From the NCBI GenBank assembly GCA_019244165.1, contig JAFATA010000074.1, positions 1 through 64,000 of the forward strand: a stretch of DNA of 64,000 nucleotides. Reading direction: 5' to 3'. This DNA is from Pseudonocardiales bacterium (GTDB lineage Bacteria > Actinomycetota > Actinomycetes > Mycobacteriales > Pseudonocardiaceae). A program made the position numbers and the translations under genes. Position 1 is the stretch's first letter. The number at the start of each line of letters is the position of its first letter. The notes beneath the pieces are model-generated. The model saw only the letters and a program-made list of their open reading frames with translations. It was not told where the DNA came from and searched no databases. This document shows, piece after piece, positions 30,282 to 39,249 of this stretch.

Positions 30282-30908
30282 GTGACCGAGAGCGCCCGGC
30301 GTGCGCGATGGCGCCGGTATTGGGATAAGCATTCCAAGACCTACGACGGCGAGATGCGTTTCTTCGACCGGGTGCTGTTCGGCGACACCCGGAGTTGGAT
30401 CTGTCAGCAGGTGGGTGGTGAGGTGCTGGAGGTCGCCATCGGTACCGGCTTGAACCTGGAGCACTACCCGCCCGAGACCCGGGTGACCGGTATCGAGCTC
30501 AGCCCGGACATGCTGGCGATCGCCCGGCGGCGCGCGGATGACCTCGGCCGTCAGGTCACGCTGCAGGTGGGGGATGCCGAAGCGCTGGAGTTCCCCAGCG
30601 CCACCTTCGACACGGTAGTCTGCACCTTCTCGCTGTGTGCCATCCCCGACCACCGGCGGGCCCTGGCCGAAATGACCCGGGTGCTGCGACCGGGGGGAGT
30701 GCTCCTGCTTGCCGACCACGTGGCCAGTTCGGTCCCGGTGCTGCGGGCCACCCAACGCGTCCTGGAGTGGGTGACGATCCCGCTGGGTGGCGAGCACTTC
30801 CGGCGCCGACCTCTGGAGCACGTCCGCGCCGCAGGGTTCCGGATCGAACGCCACGACCGGTTCGCGGCCGGGACCGTCGAACGGCTCGCCGCCCGTAAGC
30901 CCGGTTAA
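30282..30908 (+). CDS. Class I SAM-dependent methyltransferase
   Basis: 208 aa from GTG 30282 with GGGAGGTGG upstream. Motif I is VLEVAIGTGLNLEHY, motif II GDAEALEFPSATFDTVVCTF, and the post-motif LRPGGVLLLADHV. The YWDKHSKTYDGEMRFFDRVL N-terminus resembles UbiE-like or phospholipid methyltransferases, so a quinone or lipid substrate is possible. The UbiA-type gene 1 kb downstream on the same strand makes a prenyl-quinone role worth considering but unproven. Confidence 0.85.
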   Translation: MTESARRARWRRYWDKHSKTYDGEMRFFDRVLFGDTRSWICQQVGGEVLEVAIGTGLNLEHYPPETRVTGIELSPDMLAIARRRADDLGRQVTLQVGDAEALEFPSATFDTVVCTFSLCAIPDHRRALAEMTRVLRPGGVLLLADHVASSVPVLRATQRVLEWVTIPLGGEHFRRRPLEHVRAAGFRIERHDRFAAGTVERLAARKPG

Positions 30909-30938
30909 CCCAACGGCCGGCGATCGGAAGGAGCCGAC

Positions 30939-31796
30939 GTGACAAGTTCTGTGGCGGTGCTGGGCACCGGGATCATGGGCGCGGGGATGGCCCGCAGCCT
31001 GGTGAGGGCGGGCTTGGACGTCACTGTCTGGAACCGCAGCGCGGACAAGGCCCGGCCGCTGGCCGATGAGGGGGCCAAGGTCGCCGCGGATGCCCCCGGC
31101 GCGGTGTCCGGTGCGGACGTGATCGTGACGATGCTGTTCGACGGTGACGCGGTTGCCGAGGTGATGGGGCGGGCGCTGGAGGCGACCCGGCAGGACGCGG
31201 TGTGGGCCCAGACCAGCACCGTTGGTCTCGCCGACACCCAGCGGCTTGCCCAGCTCGCCAGCCAGCATGGCCGTGGCTTCATCGACGCGCCCGTGCTGGG
31301 CACCAAGCAGCCCGCCGAGCAGGGCGAGCTGATCGTGCTCGCGGGGGGACCGCGCGAGCTGGAGCCCACCGTGGCGCCGGTGTTCGAGGCGATCGGCAGC
31401 AAGACAATCTGGGTCGGCGAGCGGGCCGGTGACGGGCAGGCGCTCAAGCTCGCGCTCAACTCCTGGGTGTTGTCCATCACCGCTGCCACCGCGCAGGCTA
31501 TCGCGCTGGCCCGTGACCTCGGAGTGGACCCGCAGCTGTTCTTGGATGCCATCCGCGGTGGCGGCACTGACAGCCCGTACGCCCAGCTCAAGGGCAAGGC
31601 AATGATCACCGGCGACTTCGCGCCAGCGTTCGGGCTGGCGGGTGCGGTGAAGGACGCGGAGCTTATCGTCGAGGCGTTGCTGCAAGCCGGTGACGACCCG
31701 TCGCTGATGCGGGCAATCCACGACCTCATGTCGGTTGCGGCCAGTGCCGGGCACGCGGGCGAGGACATGGCCGCGGTAGTGCACGCCTTCCGTTGA
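30939..31796 (+). CDS. 3-hydroxyisobutyrate dehydrogenase-family NAD(P)-dependent oxidoreductase
   Basis: 285 aa from GTG 30939 with GGAAGGAG upstream. The Rossmann motif is VLGTGIMGAGMARSL. The substrate-binding block (about 116-130, FIDAPVLGTKQPAEQGELIV) and the catalytic lysine region (GDGQALKLALNSW) follow, then the helical C-terminal domain. The true substrate cannot be read from sequence. It starts 30 bp after the methyltransferase. Confidence 0.88.
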   Translation: MTSSVAVLGTGIMGAGMARSLVRAGLDVTVWNRSADKARPLADEGAKVAADAPGAVSGADVIVTMLFDGDAVAEVMGRALEATRQDAVWAQTSTVGLADTQRLAQLASQHGRGFIDAPVLGTKQPAEQGELIVLAGGPRELEPTVAPVFEAIGSKTIWVGERAGDGQALKLALNSWVLSITAATAQAIALARDLGVDPQLFLDAIRGGGTDSPYAQLKGKAMITGDFAPAFGLAGAVKDAELIVEALLQAGDDPSLMRAIHDLMSVAASAGHAGEDMAAVVHAFR

Positions 31797-31828
31797 CCCA
31801 CCCGGCAGGAGCCGTCAGGCTCGACGGT

Positions 31829-32833
31829 GTGACCGATGCTGCGGCTCGTTCTCGGGTGCGCGCCTGGCGCTACGCCCTGAGCACGTCTAACCCACCCGAT
31901 GGTCCGATCGACGCGGTGACCCGCTGGATCGTGATCTCCCGCGCGGCCGTGCTGCCGATGACCCTGGTCGCCGGTCTGGTAGCCGCGCTGCTCGCCGCCC
32001 GCGCGCCCGCCTTCGACTGGCGCTGGCTCGTCCTGGCCATCATCGGGATCACCCTCGCGCACCTGGCCAACAACCTGATGAACGACCTCTATGACACCAG
32101 CGCCGGTTCGGACACCGCGAGCTACCCCCGGGCGCTGTATGCCCCGCACCCGATCCTTTCCGGGCTGGTCACCCGCCGGGCGCTGGTGGTGTCGGTGCTG
32201 GTCATCAACGCTGCCGACCTGGCGATCCTGGTCGTGCTCGCCCTGGCGCGGGGGTGGCCCGTGGTGGCGTTCGCGCTGGCCGGGTTCGTGCTGTCGGTGG
32301 CCTACACCGCACCGCCGCTGCGGCTGAAGAAGCACGGGCTGGGAGAGGCGGACGTGCTGGTGGTGTGGGGACCGCTGATGGTCGGTGGCACCTACTACGC
32401 GGCGGTGGGATCGATCACCTGGCAGGTGCTGCTGGCGTCGCTGCCCTATGCGTTGCTGTGCACGTCGGTGCTCATGGGCAAGCATACCGACAAGATCCCC
32501 TACGACGAGCCGTTGGGCATCCGCACGCTGCCGGTGTTGCTGGGTGAGCGGCGGGCCCGGGGTGCGACGCTGGCCCTGATGGCAGGCTTTTACCTGCTCA
32601 TCGTAGTCTGCGTGCTCCTCGGCGCGTTGAGCTGGCCGGCGCTGCTCGCCCTCGGCGGGCTCTACCGGCTGGTCACCGTGTGGCCGTGGTTCCGCCAGGG
32701 CCGCCCAGCGCAGCCGCCACGCCCAGTGCCGGTGTGGCCCTTGTGGTTCGCAGCGTTGGCGTTCGTGCACCTGCGCCTCGCCGGCCCGTTGCTCGTCCTC
32801 GGTCTGGCTGTGGCCGCCTTCGCGGGAATCTGA
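31829..32833 (+). CDS. UbiA-family prenyltransferase
   Basis: About 334 aa from GTG 31829; a TTG at 31793 overlapping the previous stop is the alternative. There are eight or nine transmembrane helices. The first aspartate motif is NNLMNDLYDTSAGSD, the second GKHTDKIPYDEPLGIRTLP. These bind the prenyl diphosphate through magnesium. The family includes MenA and other aromatic prenyltransferases. The product is unknown. It may form a unit with the two genes upstream. Confidence 0.85.
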   Translation: MTDAAARSRVRAWRYALSTSNPPDGPIDAVTRWIVISRAAVLPMTLVAGLVAALLAARAPAFDWRWLVLAIIGITLAHLANNLMNDLYDTSAGSDTASYPRALYAPHPILSGLVTRRALVVSVLVINAADLAILVVLALARGWPVVAFALAGFVLSVAYTAPPLRLKKHGLGEADVLVVWGPLMVGGTYYAAVGSITWQVLLASLPYALLCTSVLMGKHTDKIPYDEPLGIRTLPVLLGERRARGATLALMAGFYLLIVVCVLLGALSWPALLALGGLYRLVTVWPWFRQGRPAQPPRPVPVWPLWFAALAFVHLRLAGPLLVLGLAVAAFAGI

Positions 32834-32862
32834 TCACGATGCCGGTCACGGGCAAGGGCCGA

Positions 32863-33642
32863 TCAGGGCTTGTTCAGCCGTCCGGCGATGCTGCGGAGCA
32901 CCGGACGCGGACTCACCCGTAGCGACTCTTGGGAGATCTTGTTCCACAGGCCGGGGATCGCGATCGTCTTGCCCTTCATCATCGCGCGGTAGCCATACCG
33001 TGCCACCGAGGCCGCGTCTGCGGAGCTGCGGAACAGGGCCGCGTTCTGCATCTTGGCCACCTGCGCGAACTCGGTCGCCGTCGCGCCCGGGCAGAGCACC
33101 GTGGCCGTGACGCCCGTGCCGCGCAGCTCGTAGCTGAGCGCCTCGGTGAAGTTGAGCACGTAGGCCTTGGAGGCGTAGTACGTCGCCATGAACGGTCCCG
33201 GCAGGAAGCCCGCCAACGAGCCGACGTTGAGGATGCGGCCACTGCGACGCGCGAGCATCGCCGGCAGGAACAGGCCCGTCAGGTGGGTGAGCGCCTTGAC
33301 GTTGAGCTCGATCAGGTCCAGCTCGCGGGCAAGGTCCAGCTCGGCGAAGGCCCCGGCGGTTCCGAACCCGGCGTCGTTGACGAGGAACTCCACCTCGATG
33401 CCGGTCCGCACGACCTCCTCGTGCAGGTGCAGCGTGGCTTTCGGGTCAGTCAGATCGGCGGCGAGGACGGTCGTGCGGATCCCGTACACCTGGCGCAGCT
33501 CGGTGGCCACCTGATCGAGCTTGCCCTGCCGGCGGGCGACGAGCACGAGATCGTGGCCATCCTGGGCGAACAGCCGCGCGAAATGCGTGCCGAGCCCAGC
33601 TGAGGCGCCGGTGACCAGAGCTGTCTGTGCGGTGCGTGGCAT
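32863..33642 (-). CDS. Short-chain dehydrogenase/reductase
   Basis: 259 aa classical SDR. The cofactor motif is ALVTGASAGLG, the VNDAGFG stretch stands where NNAGFG is usual, and the catalytic Ser-Tyr-Lys lies in LNVGSLAGFLPGPFMATYYA with the YYASK tetrad. An arginine after the glycine motif region (VARRQGKLDQVA) suggests NADP(H). The C-terminal 50 residues (FRSSADAASVARYGYRAMMK) are of the type seen in acyl-reductase-like SDRs. Substrate unknown. Confidence 0.88.
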   Translation of the reverse strand: MPRTAQTALVTGASAGLGTHFARLFAQDGHDLVLVARRQGKLDQVATELRQVYGIRTTVLAADLTDPKATLHLHEEVVRTGIEVEFLVNDAGFGTAGAFAELDLARELDLIELNVKALTHLTGLFLPAMLARRSGRILNVGSLAGFLPGPFMATYYASKAYVLNFTEALSYELRGTGVTATVLCPGATATEFAQVAKMQNAALFRSSADAASVARYGYRAMMKGKTIAIPGLWNKISQESLRVSPRPVLRSIAGRLNKP

Positions 33643-33669
33643 ATCGACTTCCTCCTGTGTGGACCTCGC

Positions 33670-34137
33670 CTACCGATCACTGTCCGGCAGGGCTTCACGC
33701 ACCCGCCGGATCGCCTCCGCGTTGGCTTGCGGATCCCGGCTCAGGGCCTGCACCTCAGAGACGATGCGCTCGATGTGCTCGAGCGCCGCCTGCTCCTTGG
33801 CCGCCTCGACCCGTTCGGTGAGCTCGTGGAGCTGATCCAGCACGTGGATGTCCGCCTCGCTCAGGCCGCGCCGGGACTGCCGCCCGGCGAGCACGTCGAC
33901 GGCCTCGATGAGCCAGCCGAGTTGGCGGCCGTAGCTGGCCACCTGGGTGATGATGCGCTGCTCCAACGCCGGGTCGCCCGAGCGGGTGGCGTTGATGTTG
34001 AGCAGGCCGAGCTGGCCGCCGATCGAGGGCGCGATGTCCTGGGTCACGTCACCGGACAGCGGTGCCCGGATACCGAACATCGACAGCCACGCTTGCCACG
34101 GGGTCAGCGGCTGCGAGCCGCAGCGATCGTCGGGCAT
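33670..34137 (-). CDS. Hypothetical helical protein (155 aa)
   Basis: A soluble, helical product. TPWQAWLSMFGIRAPLSGDV near the N-terminus is followed by IAPSIGGQLGLLNINATRSG and a coiled-coil-like C-terminus (LDQLHELTERVEAAKEQAAL). It lies 27 bp upstream of the SDR on the same strand, so the two are probably one operon. I do not recognise the family; a structural or granule-associated role is only a guess. Confidence 0.6.
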   Translation of the reverse strand: MPDDRCGSQPLTPWQAWLSMFGIRAPLSGDVTQDIAPSIGGQLGLLNINATRSGDPALEQRIITQVASYGRQLGWLIEAVDVLAGRQSRRGLSEADIHVLDQLHELTERVEAAKEQAALEHIERIVSEVQALSRDPQANAEAIRRVREALPDSDR

Positions 34138-34264
34138 GGTTGCGCACTCCCTGGAGTTCTCGACCTCTGCCAGTATCTTCTCTCATCTCACGATCAATAC
34201 GGTGGCACCCGGCGGTACGCAAGGGGATTGACGGATCCCGGCAGCGGCGAGCACCCTCAGCGGC

Positions 34265-35116
34265 ATGGCTGTCTGCCTCGCCTCAGTCGTCTCGTCCGCA
34301 CTGCCCGATCTGCGGTACCAGCCGACTCCGAAACGGGTTCGAGTGCGCGTCGCTGGTACGCCGGTGGCCGACACCACCCAGGCCGTGCTGGTGTGGGAGC
34401 CGCATCGGGTGGTGCCGCAGTATGCGGTCCCGATCGAGGACGTCCTCGCGCAGCTTGTCCCGCAACGGCCGGGTGACGACGTCATCAGCGGCGGAGTCGA
34501 GAAGCACCGGGCCGACGGGCCAATGGTGCTTACCCCCTCGACGGGCTTCAGCGTGCACACCAGCGACGGCGATGTGTTCACCGTTCGCACCGCGGAGCAC
34601 GAATGCCCCGGAGCTGCTTTCCAGCCCCACGATCCTGATCTAGCGGGTTACGTTGTCCTCGATTTCAATGCGTTTGACGAATGGTTAGAAGAGGATGAAA
34701 TCATTCTCGGGCACCCGCGCGACCCGTTCAAGCGGATTGATATCCGGCAGAGTTCGCGAACGGTACGCATCGAGCGCGACGGGGTGGTGCTCGCGGAGAG
34801 TAGCAGGCCCATTCTGCTTTTCGAGACCTCTCTGCCGGTGCGGTTTTACCTACCGCCCGCCGATGTACGCACCGATCTCCTGCACCCCAGCGACACCACC
34901 ACCGTCTGTGCCTACAAGGGTGTCGCGTCCTACTGGTCGCTGCCGGGTGCTGCGGGCGCGAACGCTATTGCCGACATCGTCTGGAGCTATCCCCGGCCGC
35001 TGCCCGACGCTGTGCCGATCACCGGCATGCTGTGCTTCTTCGACGAGCGAGTGGACGTCATGCTCGGTGGAGTTCGCCGCGAGCGCCCCAACAGTCCCTG
35101 GGCCAATCAGCCCTGA
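34265..35116 (+). CDS. DUF427-domain protein (283 aa)
   Basis: Two DUF427 modules in tandem: a degenerate N-terminal one (about 20-130) and a typical C-terminal one with RIDIRQSSRTVRIERDGVVL, SLPVRFYLPPADVRTDLL and CAYKGVASYWSL. Function unknown; the fold is a small beta domain. The real start may be later than GTG/ATG 34265. The last codons and the stop lie within a 14-bp tandem repeat. Confidence 0.85.
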   Translation: MAVCLASVVSSALPDLRYQPTPKRVRVRVAGTPVADTTQAVLVWEPHRVVPQYAVPIEDVLAQLVPQRPGDDVISGGVEKHRADGPMVLTPSTGFSVHTSDGDVFTVRTAEHECPGAAFQPHDPDLAGYVVLDFNAFDEWLEEDEIILGHPRDPFKRIDIRQSSRTVRIERDGVVLAESSRPILLFETSLPVRFYLPPADVRTDLLHPSDTTTVCAYKGVASYWSLPGAAGANAIADIVWSYPRPLPDAVPITGMLCFFDERVDVMLGGVRRERPNSPWANQP

Positions 35117-35153
35117 GTCAATCAGCCTGGGCCAATCAGCCTGGGCCAATCAG
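35097..35153 (+). repeat. 14/15-bp tandem repeat at the end of the DUF427 gene
   Basis: CCTGGGCCAATCAG occurs at 35097-35110, 35126-35139 and 35140-35153, with a variant unit CCCTGAGTCAATCAG at 35111-35125 that supplies the stop codon TGA (35114-35116). The array begins in the gene and continues past it. Confidence 0.9.
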
Positions 35154-35170
35154 CACCGCAGCGTGAGCCG

Positions 35171-35614
35171 TTAGTCACCGGCCGCCGTTAGCCTCGACAG
35201 CTCTTCCGCCATCGTAATTGTGTGACAAAATGTATCGATCGATACCTCTCTGTCGCCGAGGTTCTTGAGCGCCTGGACCGTCACAGGGTCCCGCAGGGAG
35301 ACGCCCAGATCCTCGGCCCAACTCAGTGCTGACCTGGAATCGGTCATGCTGGCCATCATCCGGTTCCGGTCGTGCTCCGTCCGCGTCGCTTTCACCGACT
35401 GCTGGGTAGAGCGGATGTGGGCTGGCAGACGGAAGTCATCAACGACTCGGAGCTGTTTGGGATCAGTCTTGAGCCAGCGGGCAAGGGCGTCCCGGATGCT
35501 GTTTCGAGCCTGTGCCAAACTGGTACACCGGCGGTGAACACGAGGTTCTTCGGCGATCCCCACCACCCAGGCTTCGCCGTCTCGTTCGTATACCGCGGTG
35601 TAGGTCTCGCTCAC
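35171..35614 (-). CDS. HicB-like antitoxin-fold protein (147 aa)
   Basis: GTG 35614 starts VSETYTAVYERDGEAWVVGI, an N-terminal HicB-type partial RNase H fold (about 1-60) with ARNSIRDALARWL after it. The C-terminal half is helical (WAEDLGVSLRDPVTVQALKN). No hicA-like toxin gene is adjacent, so it may be an orphan or act alone. It lies between the DUF427 gene and the type IV secretion-like locus. Confidence 0.55.
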   Translation of the reverse strand: MSETYTAVYERDGEAWVVGIAEEPRVHRRCTSLAQARNSIRDALARWLKTDPKQLRVVDDFRLPAHIRSTQQSVKATRTEHDRNRMMASMTDSRSALSWAEDLGVSLRDPVTVQALKNLGDREVSIDTFCHTITMAEELSRLTAAGD

Positions 35615-35794
35615 GCCACGAAGACTACCCGCACGCCCACCGCACCCCAAGACGTCCAGGAGCGCGTTGCGCCGTCCGAGTGACCACTGGGCGTGGCGAG
35701 CCGGGTACGCTCCGGAAACGCTGGCATGGTCTACTCACTACCCACCGGGCAACCGCCCGGCATCGAACCATGATCGAATCCCCAGGGGGTTGCG

Positions 35795-36055
35795 ATGATT
35801 GCGTTGACCGTGGTCGCCCAGGGAGCCGAGCTTGACACGCATAACCTGCGCGCCTGGATTTTGGACAACATCCTGCCACTGCTGCTGCTGGCGGTGGCGG
35901 TTCTGCTGCTGTGGCTAGGGGGGGGCAAGGGAGACAACGCCGGGGTGATGCGACGGGTCGCAGGCGTGATCATCGCGTTGGGTGTCATCGGGCTGGCGGT
36001 GTCCGGCACAGGGACGGACCTCGGAAAGTGGATCGCCCATCTGTTCAGCGCCTAA
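35795..36055 (+). CDS. Small two-helix membrane protein, VirB2/pilin-like
   Basis: 86 aa. Two transmembrane helices (NILPLLLLAVAVLLLWLGGG and VAGVIIALGVIGLAVSGTG) flank a short polar loop, the topology of VirB2/TrbC-type conjugative pilins. CAGGGGG precedes ATG 35795. The identification rests on topology and on its place as the first gene of a locus encoding VirB3-, VirB4-, VirB6- and VirB8-like proteins; sequence alone would not settle it. Confidence 0.6.
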   Translation: MIALTVVAQGAELDTHNLRAWILDNILPLLLLAVAVLLLWLGGGKGDNAGVMRRVAGVIIALGVIGLAVSGTGTDLGKWIAHLFSA

Positions 36056-36074
36056 GTGAGGAGTTGATGCGGCG

Positions 36075-36524
36075 TTGCGGATCCGCACTGACGACGATGT
36101 GTACCGGGTAGACGCGGTATGGCTCGGCCCACCCAAGGCGACGTTCCCGTGGCGCGCCCGGTACGTGGCCTGGGGCGTCGGGATCGTGCTGTTTCTCGTC
36201 GTGCTCGCCATCGAGCGTCAGCTGGGCATCGGTTTCAGCTTCTTTTCGACCGCCTGGGGGCTGCTCATCACCATCTTCCTCACCCGGTTCATCGGCGCCC
36301 GGATCAGCCACGAACGCCCGTTGACCGCTGTTGTCGTGATGTGGGTCCGCGAGCTCACCGCACCTCGGAAGGTGACTGCACTCCGCGCTGGTGCCGCCAG
36401 CGCGGCGCGGGTCCGGGTCGAACGCGACCGCCCTCGACCTGGCCAGCGGTCGAGCCGTCGCTGGGGCCGTCGCAGGAAGGAGCGCGCAGGTGTTCGGGCT
36501 CCGGCGTCCCCCCCACCACAGTGA
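36075..36524 (+). CDS. PrgI/TcpE-like (VirB3-type) membrane protein
   Basis: 149 aa from TTG 36075, with GAGGAG 11 bases upstream. A short N-terminal domain (RTDDDVYRVDAVWLGPP) is followed by two helices (YVAWGVGIVLFLVVLAIERQ and FFSTAWGLLITIFLTRFI) and a basic tail of about 60 residues. In Gram-positive type IV systems this kind of protein precedes the VirB4 ATPase and anchors it. The tail overlaps the VirB4-like start by 35 bp, so the exact end of the functional protein is uncertain. Confidence 0.6.
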   Translation: MRIRTDDDVYRVDAVWLGPPKATFPWRARYVAWGVGIVLFLVVLAIERQLGIGFSFFSTAWGLLITIFLTRFIGARISHERPLTAVVVMWVRELTAPRKVTALRAGAASAARVRVERDRPRPGQRSSRRWGRRRKERAGVRAPASPPPQ

Positions 36525-39249
36525 CCGCGACCAGCACTCCGGGCAGGACGGTCCCGAGTCGGTTCTCGCCACGCCCCCTGCTTGGAGTGGTTCCCACCGG
36601 CGCAGTGATTCCCACCGGCGCGGCCACAAGCTTCCCGGTGAGGCCGTGGCTCCGGCCTATACCCCCTCCATCGCGGTGCGCTCGATCGACGGGCACCTGG
36701 TGCGCAACGGGCAAGAGGTCTACGCCTGGTACCGGTTGGCGTCGCAGCGCTGGTCGTTCCGCTCGGACTCGCAACGTCAGGACCTGATCCACGCCATCGC
36801 TGGCCAGTACGCGGAGCTGCAGGGCAGGTGGATGCACCTGCGGGTGACCGCTCGTCCCTACCCGATCCGGATGTGGGCCGAGGCGCACGTGCGCAACGCG
36901 GTGGGGCGGCTGCCCGACACCCCCGGTGCGCCGTCCTTCGACGATTACATGATCGGCGAGCAGCAACAACTCCTCGGGCACTCGATGGCCGAGAAGGAGG
37001 TCTACCTCGGCGTGCAGGTGCAGACCCGCTCCCTGGTGGATCGGGTCGTGGAACAGGCCGCGCCGGTACTGCGGTGGGTGTTCCCCACCGCCGTGGACGC
37101 CGAGCTGGTCGCGATCGACGCCGAGGTCGAGCACCTGGACGGCGTGGTCGGCGTCACCGGGCTGGAGGGTCGGCCGGTGACCGCGGAGGAGATGTCCTGG
37201 TTGATGCACCGCTCGTGCTCGCTGGGACTGCCCGCGCCGCGCAACCTTCCTGCAGCGCCCAGCGCCACCTGGGAGCCCGAGGACCTGGCCAGTTTCACCG
37301 ACGCGGCCGACTTCTACGCCGAGCCCTACGCGCCCACCCTCACGGTCCGCGGTCGTACCGGCTCCAACGCCGGGATTGCCCGGCACGTCGTGGTGCTCAC
37401 CGTGGGCCAGATGCACGGACTGCAGATCCCAGAGATCGACGATCCCTGGGTGCAGCGCTCGGACCGCCTGCCGGCCGCGGTCGAATGGTCAGCACGCATC
37501 TATGTGCGCCGCCCCGAGGAGGTGGCTGGCGAGCTGCAGCGGCAGATGAACAAGGTGCGTTCCCAGGTGCGGCACTACACCGACGAGCACGACCTCGAGC
37601 CGCCGCAGAGCCTGGTCCGGCAGGCCACCCGGGTGCTGGAGATCGACGACGAGATGACCTCGGGCTTCACCGCGCTGGGCACCCGGGTGCGGTCGTGGTG
37701 GCGGGTCGCGGTCTCGGGGCCCACGGAGCGGGACGCGCTGCGGTTGGCCCAGCAGCTACTTGATCTTTACAAGCCCAAGATTGCCATCGAGCATCCGGAG
37801 GCGCAGTACGCGCTGGCCCGCGAGTTCATCCCGGGCGAGCCGCTGTCCTCGAGTGCCTACCTCCGCCGCGGTTCGGTGATTTGGGCGGCGTCCGCGGTGC
37901 CCACCGCCACCGCGGAAGTGGGGGACCGGCGCGGCATCTTGCTCGGCGAGACGTGCACTGCTACCCGGCGCCCGGTCGCCTGGGACCCGTGGATGGCCCA
38001 GGAGATCCGGGACTCCTCCGGGTTGACCGCGCTGGTGGCCGGGCTCGGTGGGGGAAAGTCCTTCCTGGGCGGCGGCATCGTGTACAAGACGCTGCGTTCC
38101 GGTGCGTACTGGACCTTGCTGGACCCCTCCGGCCCACTGGCCAAGCTGTGTGAGCTGCCCGAGCTCCGCCCCTACGCCCGGCCGATCAACCTGCTCAACG
38201 CCCAGCCTGGCATCCTCAACCCCTACCGGGTGGTCGCCGAGCCCGAGCTGGCGCACTTCCTGGATGAGGAGCACCCGGAGCGGGCCTGGCGGCGGGAAAA
38301 GGCGCTGGCTGCCGCCACCCGGCGCCGGCTGGTGCTCGACGTGCTCACCGGGGTGCTGCCCTTCGAGGTCGCCCGGATGGCGAAGACCCGCATCGTGCTG
38401 CTCCGTGCGGTTCGTACGGTGGGCGGGCGGCCTGAGGCGCATCCGGGGCAGGTGTTCGAGACGCTGCGCCGTGATCCTTCCGAGCATCATGAGCACGCCA
38501 TCGTGGTCGCCGATTTCCTGGATGAGATGCGCGAGCGGATGTCACTGCTCATCCCGGAGAAGGGTGCCGACCCCTACACCGAAGTGCGCGACGACCGGCT
38601 CACCGTGCTCACCATGGCCGGGCTGCCCCTGCCCAAGGACAACGTTGACCGAGAGCACTGGAATGATAACGAGGCGCTCGGAGTGGAGCTGCTCAACCTC
38701 GCGGCCTGGCTGACCCAGCGGTCGATCTACGAGCGTCCTCGCGACCAGCGCAAGGGGGTCTGGATCGACGAGGCGTTCTTCCTGTCCGAGGTCCCGACCG
38801 GCCGGGTGCTGATGAACCGCTTCGCCCGGGACTCCCGCAAGTGGAACGTGCGGGTCCTGCTGTCGTCGCAGATCCCGGCTGACTTTCTCAAGATCCAGGG
38901 CTTCGTGTCGCTGCTGGACTCGGTCTTCGTCGGGAGGCTGGACGACACACCCGCGCAGTCCGATGCGCTGCGACTGCTCAAGGTTCCCATCGGGGTGGGA
39001 TATGAGCAGGTGGTGGCCTCGCTGGGGCACCGCCCCGGAGGGGAGCGGGGGGCCACGGAACGCGACCGGGCGCCTCGGCAGTTCATCTTCGCTGACGGCG
39101 CTGGCGGGGTGGAACGAGTGCGAGTGGACTTCTCCGGCGCCCATCTGGAGCACCTGTGTGCCGCGCTGGACACCACTCCGGATGCCCTGCGGGGCGAGCC
39201 GCTGGGGGCTGAGCTGCCTCCGGCGGCGCCGGTCGGGGCGAGAGCATGA
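36490..39249 (+). CDS. VirB4/TraE-like type IV secretion ATPase
   Basis: 919 aa from GTG 36490, chosen because AGGAAGGAG lies 6 bases upstream. An N-terminal region (about 60-480) contains YAWYRLASQRWSFRSDSQRQ and the TcpF/VirB4-type lid. The P-loop AGLGGGKSFLGGG is near residue 520 and the Walker B-like WIDEAFFLSEVPTGR near 760, followed by LLSSQIPADFL. VirB4 ATPases power pilus assembly and substrate transfer. The stop overlaps the next gene (ATGA). Confidence 0.85.
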   Translation: MFGLRRPPHHSDRDQHSGQDGPESVLATPPAWSGSHRRSDSHRRGHKLPGEAVAPAYTPSIAVRSIDGHLVRNGQEVYAWYRLASQRWSFRSDSQRQDLIHAIAGQYAELQGRWMHLRVTARPYPIRMWAEAHVRNAVGRLPDTPGAPSFDDYMIGEQQQLLGHSMAEKEVYLGVQVQTRSLVDRVVEQAAPVLRWVFPTAVDAELVAIDAEVEHLDGVVGVTGLEGRPVTAEEMSWLMHRSCSLGLPAPRNLPAAPSATWEPEDLASFTDAADFYAEPYAPTLTVRGRTGSNAGIARHVVVLTVGQMHGLQIPEIDDPWVQRSDRLPAAVEWSARIYVRRPEEVAGELQRQMNKVRSQVRHYTDEHDLEPPQSLVRQATRVLEIDDEMTSGFTALGTRVRSWWRVAVSGPTERDALRLAQQLLDLYKPKIAIEHPEAQYALAREFIPGEPLSSSAYLRRGSVIWAASAVPTATAEVGDRRGILLGETCTATRRPVAWDPWMAQEIRDSSGLTALVAGLGGGKSFLGGGIVYKTLRSGAYWTLLDPSGPLAKLCELPELRPYARPINLLNAQPGILNPYRVVAEPELAHFLDEEHPERAWRREKALAAATRRRLVLDVLTGVLPFEVARMAKTRIVLLRAVRTVGGRPEAHPGQVFETLRRDPSEHHEHAIVVADFLDEMRERMSLLIPEKGADPYTEVRDDRLTVLTMAGLPLPKDNVDREHWNDNEALGVELLNLAAWLTQRSIYERPRDQRKGVWIDEAFFLSEVPTGRVLMNRFARDSRKWNVRVLLSSQIPADFLKIQGFVSLLDSVFVGRLDDTPAQSDALRLLKVPIGVGYEQVVASLGHRPGGERGATERDRAPRQFIFADGAGGVERVRVDFSGAHLEHLCAALDTTPDALRGEPLGAELPPAAPVGARA